NCBI GenBank assembly: GCA_958298945.1
Contig: OY282610.1
Span: 30,020,167 to 30,084,166, forward strand
Length of the DNA stretch: 64,000 bases
Direction of reading: 5' to 3'
Source: Atherix ibis
Lineage: Eukaryota; Arthropoda; Insecta; Diptera; Athericidae
This document shows, piece after piece, positions 25,275-37,980 of this stretch. A program made the position numbers and the translations under genes. How positions within the stretch are numbered: position 1 is the first letter of the stretch; each line of letters begins with the position of its first letter. A model generated the notes under the pieces. It saw only the letters and a program-made list of their open reading frames with translations, was not told where the DNA came from and searched no databases.

Positions 25275-27699
25275 TATTATTTTTATTAATATTAATAATT
25301 GCGTTTAAAAATACAATCGAATTCTGGTCACAGAGATATTTTTTGCATTCATACATATTGTATATACAAACACACACAGTATCTAGGATTTAATTGGCAT
25401 ACGTCTTAGAGAAACTAAAAGTGATAGGAAATGCATAGGCATTGATTAGCCGAATGATTTGTTTATAAAATAGTAACTTTATATTTATACTAAACCCCTC
25501 CCGACGTCTATGTAGAAACCCTTATTCGATAAGGCCGATGACTAATGACGTTTTTTGGTGTTGTTTCCGTAATTTTTTTCAAAAATGATTTTAAATTATT
25601 TGAAAAATATTAATAAATTTTATTAATTCATATGACCTAAATTAAATAATCAAAATTTCCGAACTTACAACTGGAAATTTATTATTTGATACTCAATTGT
25701 AAATATTTTTTGATGATCAATTTCTATTTAAATTTTGTTAATTTGGCTTCTCTTAATAAAAGATTTTATTAATTAATTTTATATTTAATAGAAAATTATT
25801 GAAAAGTTACTCTTTTTTTCGAAATTTTTAGATTACAATGAATAAAAATGTTTAGATTTCAGACAAATAATTTTAAGTAGGAAGAATTCATAATATTTAA
25901 ATCGAAATTAAGACTTATTCAATATAATTTCAGATTTTCATTTATTATATTAACTAAAACTTGGTATTATGCAAAAACTATAACATTATTCAAATGGCTG
26001 TCATGAGACAAATTATAGGAGCTGATCTTTTTGACGTAATTTTTAAAGCATTTTTTGCATATTTCGAACTATCACCAACTCTCGACATAAAGTATCTTGA
26101 AAACTTTTTACTATTTTCTTAAAATAAGTAGACTCTATGTTAAAATTTCATAAAAGTCGGTTACCAAACGACGGTAACAATCCTTTATTTATTTTTTTTT
26201 CAAAGAAATACTAACCAATATTTTAAAATTTTCTTTATTAATAAAACTTAATAAAGGAAATTTGAAGAATTTAAGAAAAATAATATATTTAATCTAATTT
26301 TTAATAGTAATGCTGAAAAAAGTCTTCAGAAAAGAAGTAAAAAAAAGCACACACAATAGAATACAATTTATGATATGGCAGAGTCCAAAATATGTAACAT
26401 ATGAAAAATTTATTTTTATTTAAAGTAAAATTCCATATTCAAATTAAATTCAAATTCTTTCCGTTTCGTCTTATCGTCAGAATTACTTTTAGTCCTTAAC
26501 TATGGCCATTTTAAAAACAGATGTTTTGAACTTTTATAACAGCTATAAACTTTTCAGCATTCACCATACATTTGAAAAGAGAATTTTCCATTCTGCTCTA
26601 TTGTCATTATTTTTATTGTATTTTGTACTTTGTTTGTTGATTGTTCGAGTAATAGTTGATTTTCTATTTAGCTTTTACAAATGGCAATAACAAAAAGAAT
26701 GCTTCTTTTAGCATTTAAGAAATTCTATTTCTTCTACTTATGCAAGTTTTATACTATATTTAGTAATAAACTAATTCGAATACGAGTAACGGAATAAAAC
26801 GGTGAAATGGTTTTTCATAATCATATTTTATCAATGAAGAAAAAAAAACCCATTAAATAAAATGAAAATGGAATTCCATTTTGGGTATTTGCCAATATAA
26901 ATTGTCACTCGTTTCAAATCGAAATGAAATGTACTATATTGGACCTAAAACTAGAGATTTCTAGATGAAACTCTATCGGCCGCAAGCATAAAAGCCAATA
27001 TTATATAATATAATGAACAAATAGATAAATGCGGCACTTAAATATTCTATACAAAAATCCATTCAAGTTAATGTATTTTGTACTTTTCAAAACTTATCGA
27101 GCAAAATAGATAAAATTCGTACAAAAAAAAAAAAAATTATAAAAAAAAATACGACAAAAATTAAGACAAACTTTTATACGAAAACGAAAGATTGATAAAT
27201 TGTACTTTAAGAAAAATAAATCAAATTTGGAAGCAGATATTATAAAGTTTAGGATCGGCCATATTTTTTTGTTGTTGGTATTTTCCGTTGAGTTATACTT
27301 TCTTAATATTTTTGTGTTATATTTTCTTAAAATTTTTTTTTAAATTTTTTCTTTCAGGAAGATAACAAAATTTTGATAAATATTTTCCTAAAAATTTCTA
27401 TATTTATTAATGTTATCCTGAATTAAAAGAGGGCAAAAATATTAAAAATGATATGATAACATTGAATTTGTTTAATTTGTTCTTTTTTTTTTATAAAATG
27501 TACTTTTTTTTGTCTTAAATTCCGATTAGCAATTAAATTATTTTTAATTTATTTAAAAAATTATATAAAAAAAATTATATTTTATATAAGTTAAAGGAAA
27601 ATATTAAAATTCGGTAACGAAAAGACATTGACTTGTTATGTAATACTTATTGGCTTAAGGTCATTTGCAGTCATGCCTTCAATTCTCAAAATATCAGGT
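25275..27699. other. AT-rich stretch without recognisable gene
   Basis: Long A/T runs, with no motif supported. Confidence 0.5.
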
Positions 27700-27900
27700 C
27701 ACTCATTATAATCATTAATGGCGGCATTACAACCGGGACTGCAATCTAGGCCGGTGTCGCGACGCTCACAGTTAATTTTTGCGTCATAACTAGCGCTGTC
27801 GCTTCACCGGAGGCAGGTACTATCTCCTCTTCTGGGGAACCATAAATGGATCTACTGTAGACTTTTCAGATAGGATATTATTCATCGATACGGAATGAGT
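27700..27900 (-). mobile_element. RTE-like LINE 3' remnant
   Basis: On the minus strand KVYSRSIYGSPEEE corresponds to KVYSGSIYDAG in the RTE copy at 58.7 kb. Further on, the stretch CCTAGATTGCAGTCCCGGTT is related to CCTAGACCGCAGTCCCGATT in the RTE copy at 50.9 kb. The end with ATT/ATG repeats resembles the GATGATGAT-type tails of the other copies. Confidence 0.55.
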
Positions 27901-30109
27901 ATCCTCAGATGGATAACCTATGAACCTGGACATAAACAAAGAATATGTTCTTGTATATTTTTGTCTGTGACCTGGCTTTAGGGAATGTTTCTACTACCTC
28001 GATTTGTAGCCTAAGCTTATAAGATAGTGTTGCTGCAATTTTAGAAGAAAAAAAATATAATTTCTAGCATTAATAAGAGGATTAATGGGACATCCGCGGT
28101 TGAGTCATTAAAAATTTTCATGCATTTTGTTCAAATTATTTTAAAGACTTTTTCTTTTAATTCAAGGTTTGTTCGAAAAGTTTTCGGCTAATAAGAATTT
28201 TTTTTGCATTATAAGTAAGGATCTACCAATACACGTAATTATTTTCATATATCCATGTGGTAACCGTTACTGCGTTTAATAATATTTTTTTTATAGATAA
28301 ATTTAAAATAGATTATGTCCATTATTTTTTTTCCTAAAGAATTTAAAGCTACTAAAACTTATGGTTGATATTGACGTAACGCTAGATTGTATGATCTATC
28401 ATGTTTTTAAAATACAGTTCAATGTGATTTCATGAGTTCGGTTAATTGGTCCGGAAGGTCAAAATTGGTTAGTACTGAAGATATACTGACGAGTCCTTAC
28501 TGTTCGGATGCTGCTTTTGTTAATAACAGATCAAAAACGAACGGAGCTGTACTTATTAACTTCATTGTCAAATATAATAAATTTCTTGCATCGATTCATC
28601 ACTAGCAGTTAAACATTGATTTATCATCTCACTTCAGGATTGAAGAAATAATCAAAAGAATGTGTAGTATTTGGTGAAAGTGCACCTTAAATGGCAAATT
28701 GAGTTCCAACAACTCGACAAAACGAATAGTCTTTAGTGACCATACAGAAAAAAGCAGAAGCATAACAGGACCTGTGAAATAGTGCAATTCAGGATAATAA
28801 GAACATTTCTTTAAGAAGAATGTTTTTTTTTACCATATTCAGAAATGATATTATAGGACAATAATGATTTGAAAGGGTTAGAGAAATTGTATTATCCTGA
28901 TGGGATTGGAAAAGCTAAAAGCACAATGTTAAAGATAGAAAAATTAAATTTTATTATAAAAAAATTCTCTGTATATCAGATGTAGAGAAAAGTATCCAAA
29001 AGCATTAGTAAAGCCTATAATATTTCAGGATATTACTAAATGAGATATTAGTAATGCGATTGTTGAAAAGGAAAAACTTAGGAATAATTTGGAAAACTAG
29101 TCTGTCGAGAGCTTCTGAAATAGACTGACCAGTCCAAAACTTCTTTTCGTTCATAAAGCATGTGCTCTAAGAAATTTTTTTTTTGGACTTTAATGCACTT
29201 AATATTTTTTCCAATATTTATATTATTTTTTTTTCCAAGGTTTCATTTCCAGAAATTCTCATCCTTGCCGATATGAAATTGTGGTGCAAAATTTTTAATT
29301 AGAACCATATACATTAAATTAATATATATTTGAAGGGATAATTTTGTTCTCATACACATTTAGGTTATATTTGTGGAATATAATTTTGGGAATACAGCAA
29401 TTTATAAAGATATACTTATGGTAGAAAAAATGAATCTATCTTGTGTGATATTTGAAAATCCATAAATCTAAGGGATCATATTCATATGAGGAAAAGTTTT
29501 ACGAAAAGTTTTGCAATAAGATAAAAATTCTTTTGAATTTGTTTTTAGTCACGAAAAGGAACAAACGACTACGAATTTATTTGATGTTATAAAATACATA
29601 ATGCACATACTAGCAAAGGATCTTTGATAAAACGTAACGCAACCCTTTGAAAACTTTACATTTTTTTTTTGTTTTTTTTTTTTTTACTTTGTTTATTAGT
29701 ATGTGTGTGTGTGTGTGTGTTTATTTTTAGTCCACCCTCTTATATAGTATATTTTTCGTAGGTATTTTATTTTTGGATGTTTTACCGTTGAATACGAATG
29801 AAGTATATTCTGACGATTACCTTGATATTAGGTGAGAATATATGAATTTTTGTTGACATGTCATTTTTTGCTCTTGATTGAGCACGTAAACCCATGAATC
29901 CTAAACATGCTGTTTTGACTACTACCATTCATGTATGGCTTCGTAGTATTGTTTGGAATTGATTTTTATGGTATTTAGAGTTTTTTTTTTAATTTAAATT
30001 TTGTGCTTTTTTTTTGTTTATGTTTTTAATTTTTCTTTTAAAATATTATAAATTTTTTATTAAAAAAAATCTATTTTAAACTAAAATCATTTATCAACGT
30101 CATAGTTAG
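27901..30109. other. AT-rich stretch, unassigned
   Basis: At 28,170 a GGTTTGTTCGAAAAGTTTT sequence looks like a mariner terminal repeat, and the following ~600 bases are of mixed composition, but I could not place transposase motifs there. Otherwise nothing is supported apart from the GT microsatellite. Confidence 0.4.
29702..29721. repeat. (GT)n microsatellite
   Basis: About ten TG units in a T-rich context. Confidence 0.9.
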
Positions 30110-30740
30110 ACTTGTTTTGGTTGAACGGAGCTCGCTTAAATAAAACTTTCACTAGCCCTCTAGATCATCTCTTACTGTTGTTTTAATTTCCTCAAGCAGT
30201 CGATCATTTTTAGTCCAGTTCCTGTCGCATGGAATGTTGCCTCCACTCTACATTCGTATAGGCGACCTTCACACTTCACTCCTCGAACACAATTAGGTTC
30301 ACTCTTTTTTCTTAGCAACCTGTCTTTTTGCTCCATGCATACAACAATTAAGCACCTCATCTGTCAATTCCTCAACAGTAAATTGTCTTACTAATAGACC
30401 ATTCACCTCGTTTCTGTTTATTACATTTTGTGTTTCCATAGAAATAGATACTTTGCTAACAGTCAGTGATCAGTTACAAGCCAATCATTCTATCGAAACA
30501 TTTATTATCCTTTGCAGTGTGAATACCGAATATAACTATTCCGACTCCCATAGTACAAATTTTTGTTTTAAAGTACTTCGGTTTGTACTCTGCTCATTGA
30601 GCTACGGTAACGAATCTTTTAAAGCTCTAGGCATCTCTAAGCCAGCTCAGGTGCACGGGTACGCCAAGACCCGAAAGTACTACCGGAATCGACCTTGGTC
30701 TTTTAGCCGGTTGTAGCCACCGTGCATGCTATTTACACAC
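30110..30740. other. Less AT-rich unassigned segment, possibly 3' part of an R1-like LINE
   Basis: Base composition is clearly less AT-rich than the flanks and similar to the adjoining 30,741-31,229 LINE fragment. On the minus strand it follows that fragment's stop, so it may be its 3' untranslated region. The minus-strand 62-codon ORF at 30172-30360 is Cys-rich and not recognised. Confidence 0.35.
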
Positions 30741-31229
30741 TCATTCATGCACTATTCTCGCTCTCCTCTCAAAAAGTGCCATGGCAAATCTATTAAGGCA
30801 TTCATACCATTCTCTCATACCTAACACTCCGCTCCCATCCACACTCTCATCATTCACCACGATTCCACATGCAACTAAGTCACACAAATCCCAATACAGG
30901 CCACACTTAATGAGAAGGTGCCTGTACAGAAACCCATTCATACTGCCATGTCCCGTGAGTAAATACCCAAGGTACAGACCAAATTCAAATCCGTACGCAG
31001 ATGCTAAGCACTCATCCGAAATTAACATGTGCGTCCATCTGCCATTCACACTCTCATACCATCTACGTTGCCAAATTTTATACATTCTATTCAGGACCAG
31101 CACACGCCGCTGACGTGGACTAAAATTCTGACAAATAACGGGCACACTGTATTTATGGCGCATCCGAACTAGTTGACCCTTTTTTGTTTCAAGAGTACAT
31201 GTTTGGTACTCCCACTCATTGAGATACAA
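30741..31229 (-). pseudogene. R1-clade-like LINE ORF2 C-terminus (fragment)
   Basis: An open frame of 162 codons on the minus strand reads QRRVLVLNRMYKIWQRRWYE, SVNGRWTHMLI, YLGYLLTGHGSMNGFLYRH and, at the end, EWYECLNRFAMALFERRAR. This follows the C-terminal tail of R1-type elements (W-RWD-S-KGRWTxxLI, YLTQ-LTGHG-F-YLHR, W-V-F-VLRRK). The Cys/His cluster expected between the last two blocks is degenerate, so the putative nucleic-acid-binding tail is probably not functional. No RT domain precedes it. Composition is less AT-rich than the surroundings, suggesting a more recent arrival than the copy at 14 kb. Confidence 0.62.
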
Positions 31230-31235
31230 ATTCTA

Positions 31236-33409
31236 GGGCACTTCTGGTATTGATCATTATTTTTATGGGGAAAATGATACAGTCAAAGTTGGACAAACCA
31301 TATGCAAATTCATTTAGCTTTCTCTTAATGTCAATGAATCTGTAAGTTTGACTTACGAAAAGTTGCATGGCTTATATGGAGAATATTTTTAAGCAAGAGC
31401 AAAAATTATTGAATAGCAAAAAATATATTTGGAGCGCCATGAAACAGTGGAGGATGATCTATTAAGGATGTCTTCATAAAAATAACTCATTTTTATAAAT
31501 GTAAGATCGGATATTATAGACACTTAAAAACTCACCCATGAGTTTTTATCCGAAAATGGGATTCTGTGGTTCTCTGATCAAAGTTCATGTAAAATATCAT
31601 ATTTTTATTCACCAAAATTAAAAAAACACTTCTGCTATCAATAACGTCCAAAGGAGTATAATCGAGGAGCTGGAGACAATTCCAGTTGTAGGTGTCTAAA
31701 TTTATGGTCTTTAAAATTTTGGCATATTTTAAATTATTTGACTGCGTGTGTTTACAATAAAAATACAGTTTATAATTCACTTAAAATTGCTCAAGTATGA
31801 GCACTATTTATCATTACGATTCTTCTGATGATTTACTTTAATTATTAAAATGGGAAACATTTTTTTTTTTATAAAATTATTATATTTAGAATTATTAAAA
31901 TACAGGATTCCATGTTATAGGAGAAAAAAAAACGAAACCATAAACTTTTAAAAGGAATTTCAAAAGATAATAAACCAAAAACGTTTCGTTTTTATGCTCA
32001 TACCTGGATTGTTTGAGGAATTATATCAATAAATATTTTCCTCACTTTTTACAGTCTTAAATATTATAAGTGAGTGTTAACACTTTCCTTCTTCTTCCTA
32101 TTTTTACTACGTTTTGAAAAAAAAGATAAATTCTATTACTTAAAGGTAGTTGGAATGATTTGAATTAAGTACGTTTTTGAATCAGAAGATTGCATGACGA
32201 TGAAAAGGAGCCAGACTACAAAGAACGTGTTTTTTATTGCCCGTCGAAAGGAATTGAAATTCATGGCGCTTAGTCGAAATGTGACAAAATTGTATGAAGT
32301 TTCTTCGAAAACTATACAACGAAAGTAACCGGAAGTCTCGATGGCGTATTTTTTCTCCCTTTCATTTTTATTGTAATGCAAAACCGGCCAGTATTGGGTC
32401 ACGATAAGATAGAACTAACCATCGTCGTTTAGAATGTCTTCCTTTTTTTCTTGATTTTTTTAAATTTTTGTGATTTTTTCTGAATTTTGTTTTTGGTTTA
32501 GTCTCTTTTGGTACTATGAAGATCTAAAATTGGAGTATATTACCAAAGTTATTTGTAATTTATTCTTAACCAAAGCGATAATAGTAAAAGCTGCTGAATA
32601 GAAGAAATACGATGCACTTTAACAAAAGAAAACTGACTCATCGTCTTCGATATAGTCTTCAATTTGAATAAAATTTATTCAATCGAATTTAGTACAGTCT
32701 AATAGAGTCTATGTAAATTAGTTGAATAATATTTACTTTCTCTATACTTGATTATATTTTGTACCTAATTTATTATATCATGTCACGTTAATGCAGAGCT
32801 ATTGTTAAATCATGTTGAAAGTTGAGAGAATTACGAGTATAGTTAAGTAGATCTGCTATACCAACTAGACATAAACTAGACTACGTTTAAATATTTTATC
32901 ATAATTTTTTTTCACCATTTTATTAATAAAATCAATATCATAAGTTCATGTAATATATTTTACTTAAAGTTGCTTTACAATTGTTTTCTGTAAGTCAATT
33001 TTAAAGTTTAAATGTTAAAGTTTAAATTGAGTAGTATTTATGTCAGAAAATTGGTCAGTGAAATTTTTTTTTATTTAAAAATAGGTATTTTCATCTTAAT
33101 CAAATTAAAAAAAAATACTATAATAATGAGATACATATATGATAAAATTTCTTATTTAAAATCTATTCACATCAAATAAAAACTTATGTCCCCTTTAGAA
33201 AATATGAAATAAAAATTTTTTTTTGTCGAAATTAATTTTAAAACAAATTAATTCAATTTTACGAAAATCTATTTCATTATATATTGAAATTATAAATATT
33301 TTTAAATTCAAATTAGAATTTTTTTACTGAAAAAATCAATAAAATAAAATATTGAAAAACGCGACGTGGCAAAAAACTAACGGGACTTGGCTTCACTAAG
33401 TGCGATATG
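31236..33409. other. AT-rich stretch without supported gene
   Basis: An 82-codon minus-strand ORF at 31532-31780 has a DYTPLD string reminiscent of DD41D transposases, but nothing else supports that. The rest is A/T-rich. Confidence 0.4.
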
Positions 33410-33525
33410 GCAACAATGCGGACCAGTGGCTTTGATGGTCCTGACAAATAAAGGAAGACCATCGATTAGCATTGAAGTTGATTGGTAGTTCTTGCAATGC
33501 TTAGAAATATAGTTTTTTTTAAATT
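33410..33525 (+). mobile_element. Small mariner remnant (HTH linker)
   Basis: KGRPSISIEVD at ~33,461 and the following bases (GCAATGCTTAGAAATA) match the DNA at 48,850-48,915 (RPSIYIETNEE; GAAATGCTTAGAAATAG) and 18,715. No other part of the gene is evident here. Confidence 0.5.
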
Positions 33526-33929
33526 AAATATTCTCAAAAAATAAGTATCTATAATATGAGGTTTGGTTGAGACTGACATCACTGAGGGTGATCTGACAAA
33601 ATTTCACACTCTCCTTTCACAATTTCGGAAATTTATTCGTTATTTTCTTTAATTATTAACAAAATTTAAACATTGGACCCTCCTAGATGTCCTATAGATG
33701 TCCTATAGGTAACTACGCGAATATTGTGTTAAGCTTATTGAATCCATATTTGATAAACGTAAGTTTTAAAGAAGCCTATTGGGAATAATCTTTAAGGGCA
33801 CGTTAATTTTTAAGGGCACGTATTTTTCGGTGTCGTAAAGTAATTTTAGAGAGCAGAGAAGCAGTGGATAATAAACTTCGCCAGGTTGATGAAAATATGG
33901 CAAATTGATGAAAATATGTAATGCGTCAG

Positions 33930-34260
33930 GATTCTTAAAAGTTAGACCCTCGATTAACATTGAATTTAATGAGATGATCAGAAAAAGCAGTTTTTCACAT
34001 TGCGTTGAACATCAATGCTCAACCATGACAGCCATTTTTATCAACGAATTTTTGTTAGAACAATACATTTATGTGGTCTCGTAGCCCCTCTATTCAGTTT
34101 ATCGTAGTGCATGTGACTTTTTTGCTTTCTTAGATAAACATTTTTTGATAGGATATCAAAAAAAATTTTTGGTACTATCGATAGATTTTAAAGGGGCTAT
34201 AATCAAGGATAAAGCCCTCCCGCATTACTAAGGAAGACTTTTAACACGTCTCCGACGATG
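33930..34260 (+). mobile_element. Older mariner gene, 5' portion, interrupted by mariner copy D
   Basis: Plus-strand frames: VRPSINIEFNEMIRK (HTH linker), then after a deletion CSTMTAIFINEFLLEQ (DNAPxHTA-xINEFL block), PLYSVYRSACDFFAF (YSPDLxxCDFFxF, third catalytic Asp retained), KGAIIKDKALPHY and RLLTRLRRC running directly into the TA at 34261-34262 where copy D is inserted. The gene resumes at 35,181. The family is the same as at 18.6 and 48.7 kb. Confidence 0.7.
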
Positions 34261-34262
34261 TA

Positions 34263-35178
34263 CGAGGTCTGTTTAAAAAGTATTGCGAATTTTGTATTTT
34301 TTTTTCAAAAATTATTTATTTATTCATAAATATCTAACTAATCCTAACCAGATATTAAACCCTTGTGCCAACGTTTTTTTCCAATCCTCGACGCACTTCA
34401 AAAAATCATTTTTAGTGATCTTATTCAGCTCCTCCTTCGATGTCGTCTTTATCTCCTCAATTGTAGCGTAGCGTCGTCCTTTCATGGGGCTTTTTCGTTT
34501 CGGGACTAAGAAAAACTCACAGGAGGCCAGATCTGGGAAATCCGGTGGCTTAGTGTGTTGTTCTTGGACAAAAATTGGTGCACAAGCAACGATGCATGAG
34601 CAGGGGCGTTATCATGGTGCAAAAGCCAATTTTTGTTCTTCCACAAATCCGAGCGTTTCTGCAGATAATATTCCTTATTGACCGTTCTACCCTGTGACAA
34701 GAACTCATGATGCACCACGCCCCTGCAATCCAAGAAAACTGTAAGCCAAACCTCCATATTCGACTGAAGTTGCCACGCCCCTGCATCCAAGAAAACTGTA
34801 AGCCAAACCTCCATATTCGACTTTTTTCGGTCTTGGTTCGTGCGGCAGCTTCCATTGGGATGATAGAGGTTTGGTTTCCATATCATAACCATAAACCCAT
34901 GATTCGTCACCAGTTATGATCCTCTGAAGCAAATTTGGGTCATCGTGGACAGAGTCCAACCGCTCCTTAGCAATTTTAATACGATGCTGTTTTTGGTCGA
35001 AAAGCCAAACACGTGCACGCAAAGCAGCTGTCAAAAATTAACTGAACATTAAAAAAGGCCGAACTTATTGGCATAAGTGAGAGACATGATTACAAACATA
35101 ATGCCGCAAAAAATTGAAAATCGAATATACGTAACCCGTGGAAATTCACAATTCGCGATACTTTTTGAACAGACCTCG
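34263..35178 (-). mobile_element. Mariner copy D (long-TIR family), both ends present, nested insertion
   Basis: The left end CGAGGTCTGTTTAAAAAGTA and the right end (reverse complement CGAGGTCTGTTCAAAAAGTA) are flanked by TA at 34261-34262 and 35179-35180. Length is 916 bp, shorter than a full mariner because the transposase N-terminus is missing. It sits inside an older mariner gene (33,930-35,285). The left flank has lost the extended inverted repeat seen in copies B and C and retains C-terminal coding sequence instead. Confidence 0.92.
34290..35034 (-). pseudogene. Transposase pseudogene of copy D
   Basis: The minus-strand reading starts at RVWLFDQKQHRIKIAKERLD, lacking the helix-turn-helix domain. 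It has the first catalytic Asp in TGDESWVYGYD, then QWKLPHEPRPKK, a 58-bp tandem duplication (34715-34772 and 34773-34821) that repeats VEYGGLAYSFLG, EFLSQGRTVNKEYYLQ, the second Asp in LLHHDNAPAHAS, and in another frame PDFPDLASCEFFL, where the third catalytic Asp is Glu. It continues KSPMKGRRYATIEEIKTTSK to the end. Duplication, frameshifts and the Asp-to-Glu change all inactivate it. Confidence 0.82.
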
Positions 35179-35180
35179 TA

Positions 35181-35285
35181 TAGTTGCTCAGAAGAACTAT
35201 TTTGAAGGGGACTACTTCGATGCATAAAAATAAAATAAAATTGTTCCAAAAAAAAGCCAGTCTCATTATATATCTTCAACACCTC
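35181..35285 (+). mobile_element. Older mariner gene, 3' portion after copy D
   Basis: VAQKNYFEGDYFDA then TAA at 35225. Taking out copy D and one TA joins codons across the break without a shift (C-I-V-A-Q). The bases after the stop (AAAATAAAATTGTTCCAAA) are related to those following the copies at 19,590 and 49,150. Confidence 0.75.
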
Positions 35286-37317
35286 TTAAACTATTTTTCA
35301 TATAAATTCTGACTACAATTTTCCAAGCAAACATCCGTTTCTGAAAGATTCAACAAAACTAATCCAAATTTACCTGATACTAACATAGAACATTTCCATT
35401 TACAATATATTCTTCTCTCTAATACAAGGTATTTTCCATTATATGTAACCGTACGTCGTTATACACGTAGTACAACCACAAATTCCAAATTATAGAATAA
35501 AGAGTTTTTTGGACATTTTCAAATATTTAAAATTTAAAATTTTTTCAATTTTATACAAAATTTTCTATGTTAGAAACTGAATAAAATGCCATATGCAGAT
35601 TTGTATACACTTTCACTGTTTTCGAAAAATGTTCGAAAGTTTGCTTATGAAATTATAATATAGAAACAGATTAAATGAAAAAAAAACACATACGTTTTAA
35701 AAATGAAAACTAAATTATATAAAAATTTAGAATGATGACCACGATGAGAATGTCCTTCCAAAAAATGGGAAAATATTCCATAAAAAAGGCATACGTTCTG
35801 CTTTTTATTTGGCAACACTTTAAATATTTACATTCGAGCATACACTTTATACATATAATATGTGCATAAGTTAATAAGAAGGTAAATAAAAAGTAAATGT
35901 GAGTAAATGTGAATAAACTAAATAAATAAATACGAGAAAGAGAGATAGAGAGTAAGCTTTATGTACAATAGTTCAGAGTTTTCTGAAATAGTAACCTAGA
36001 AACCTGGAAATTGGTAAATTTTTATATGATAATCCACATAATGCCATTGCTCATAAAACATAAATCATTGTGCACCTGAAGATAAATATACATAAAATCT
36101 TTCATGTTACATATACTCTGGTGCATAAATAGGAGAAACTTAGTTTTGTAGAAGGAGATCTATTCAGAGTTATAACGCTTATGTCCGCGAAATAAATGCA
36201 CTCAGAGAAAAATAGGATCCTGTGGGTTCGAGAATTACCTGTATTTTTGTATTTTTATTGTAAAGAGAAACGAGCATATCTTTTTATGTATATGTATAGA
36301 CCAGTTTGAATGCGTAAATTTTTCTAATATTCTGCAAGGATATGTGCATGTAGATATAAAAAGAACGAATGAACGCAGAGTGTATGTTGGCATTTGTCCT
36401 TGTATCTATTCGCTATTATATCGGTTATGTAAGACTCTACATATGTACTCATCCATATATACATAAATATATATATATATATACATATATACATGTCCTT
36501 AGATGTTCTTAGAGTTTTTTTTGTTCCTTCAAATTTTTGGTACATTTTTATTGTTTGGGGGGTTTTGGGTGAGGTTGACAGAGCAAAGTTTGGCATGGTT
36601 TTACTTTCCTCAATATTTTTGTATTATTTTTCTTCACGTAACGCTATTATCCTTAATTCAGTGCTATTTTATTCAACCCAACAGGACTAATGTATATTTC
36701 ATGGAGTGGAAGGATATGATAAAAACAAAAGCACACCAAGTTAGAAGATGAAAAAATCCAAATGCGAATATACAAAAGTAAAAAGTCACAATCGTTATAA
36801 TAACAATAAAAATAATACTAAGGGATGAGTGGATAACAAAATAAATGGCAGTTTTGGCGGTGCAAAGGTAGTTATTGTATTGTAGTAATATGAAAATAAA
36901 ATGAAATTTCGTAGAAAGTAATGCAGATGATAGAAAATTAACTAGAGACGATGAGTTTTAGGGTGTTAGTGAGAATGTAAATTAGTAAAAACGATTTGGG
37001 AGTGGCAGGAGGGAGAATTTTTTGTTTTCGATATCGAAACTGAATGTATACCAAATGGAAAGAAATTTCATCTTATTACAACAAAAAGAATAAAATTTTC
37101 TTCTTAAACGGAACGTTATATATACTAACACATACGTATTCTTATCTATATTATTTATTTTTAAAGTTATTTTCTTAATAGTTTTTTTTTTTTTTAAATT
37201 AGTTTTTCCTTAAAAATATAAGAAGTACATTTTAAAGGACAAATAAGATTATTTTAAATTAACGCCTATTTAATGACAGATGTATTTTTATTTTTTTTTT
37301 ACAATATTTTTAAATCC
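35286..37317. other. AT-rich stretch without recognisable gene
   Basis: Includes a short (TA)n run around 36,466-36,490. Overlapping small ORFs at 36.3-36.75 kb on both strands show no family features. Confidence 0.5.
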
Positions 37318-37980
37318 AGGAAAGAGTATTTTTGGATATCTCCCAATTCTTTGATCGCCTACGGAATCCTACATTCCTCTGGAATCTCAAGAGCTTTCTT
37401 TCTTCAACATTATACCTTATTATAAATTCATATATACTCTAGCAGTTAAAATAGAATCAGCAGAAATATATCATATCTTAGCCGGAGTTGCACTGGATAG
37501 TGTTTTTGGTCCCATTTTATATAATATTTATATGCATGATATGCCATTTGAATCTAATCCTATCAATAAAAATCGTTACATAGCTTCCAATAATTTATAA
37601 TCACATAATCACAATTTCTAATCCTGAGCAAAAGAGTACTCATACTACTTTAAATCTTTGCCAAAAATCATCGTAATGGTAACATGATTCCACAATATGA
37701 TAAAGTACGTTACTTAGAACTTTACCAACTTAAGTAATTAACATGCAACCCACATATTAGACTTAAATGAGTTGAAGCTAACAGACGGCACCTATAATTT
37801 TTTAAACTACGAGACAAGGATTCGAACGTAACAAAAAAAAATACAACGCAATCACAAAACCTATTTGAACTTATGGAATTGAACTTTGGGGTTCAACGAA
37901 TCCTCCGTAAAATTGGTAATGTCCCCTTTCTTGTCCGCATTACCAAAAATTTCATTCCCGTTTATCCAATCATCATAATA
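37318..37980 (+). mobile_element. Jockey-like LINE remnant
   Basis: DNA and broken frames parallel the copy at 38.9-39.8 kb: AGAGCTTTCTTTCTTCAACA, a LAGVALDSVFGPILYNIYMH segment (family xAGVPQGSxLxPxLYNIYxxE), a deletion over the YADD box, NPHIRLK and TYGIELWGST, ending at about 37,980 within the VYP-I-I region. It is more decayed than its neighbour. Confidence 0.7.

Noticed and set aside
28170..28800. Mariner-like terminal repeat (GGTTTGTTCGAAAAGTTTT) followed by mixed sequence
   Set aside because: I found no matching opposite end and could not place transposase motifs with confidence.
31532..31780. Possible DD41D transposase piece (DYTPLD string on minus strand)
   Set aside because: A single short motif without the neighbouring NWPPRS or FQQD blocks; likely chance.
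36466..36490. (TA)n run as a regulatory element
   Set aside because: Short AT microsatellites are common throughout this sequence and nothing ties this one to a promoter.
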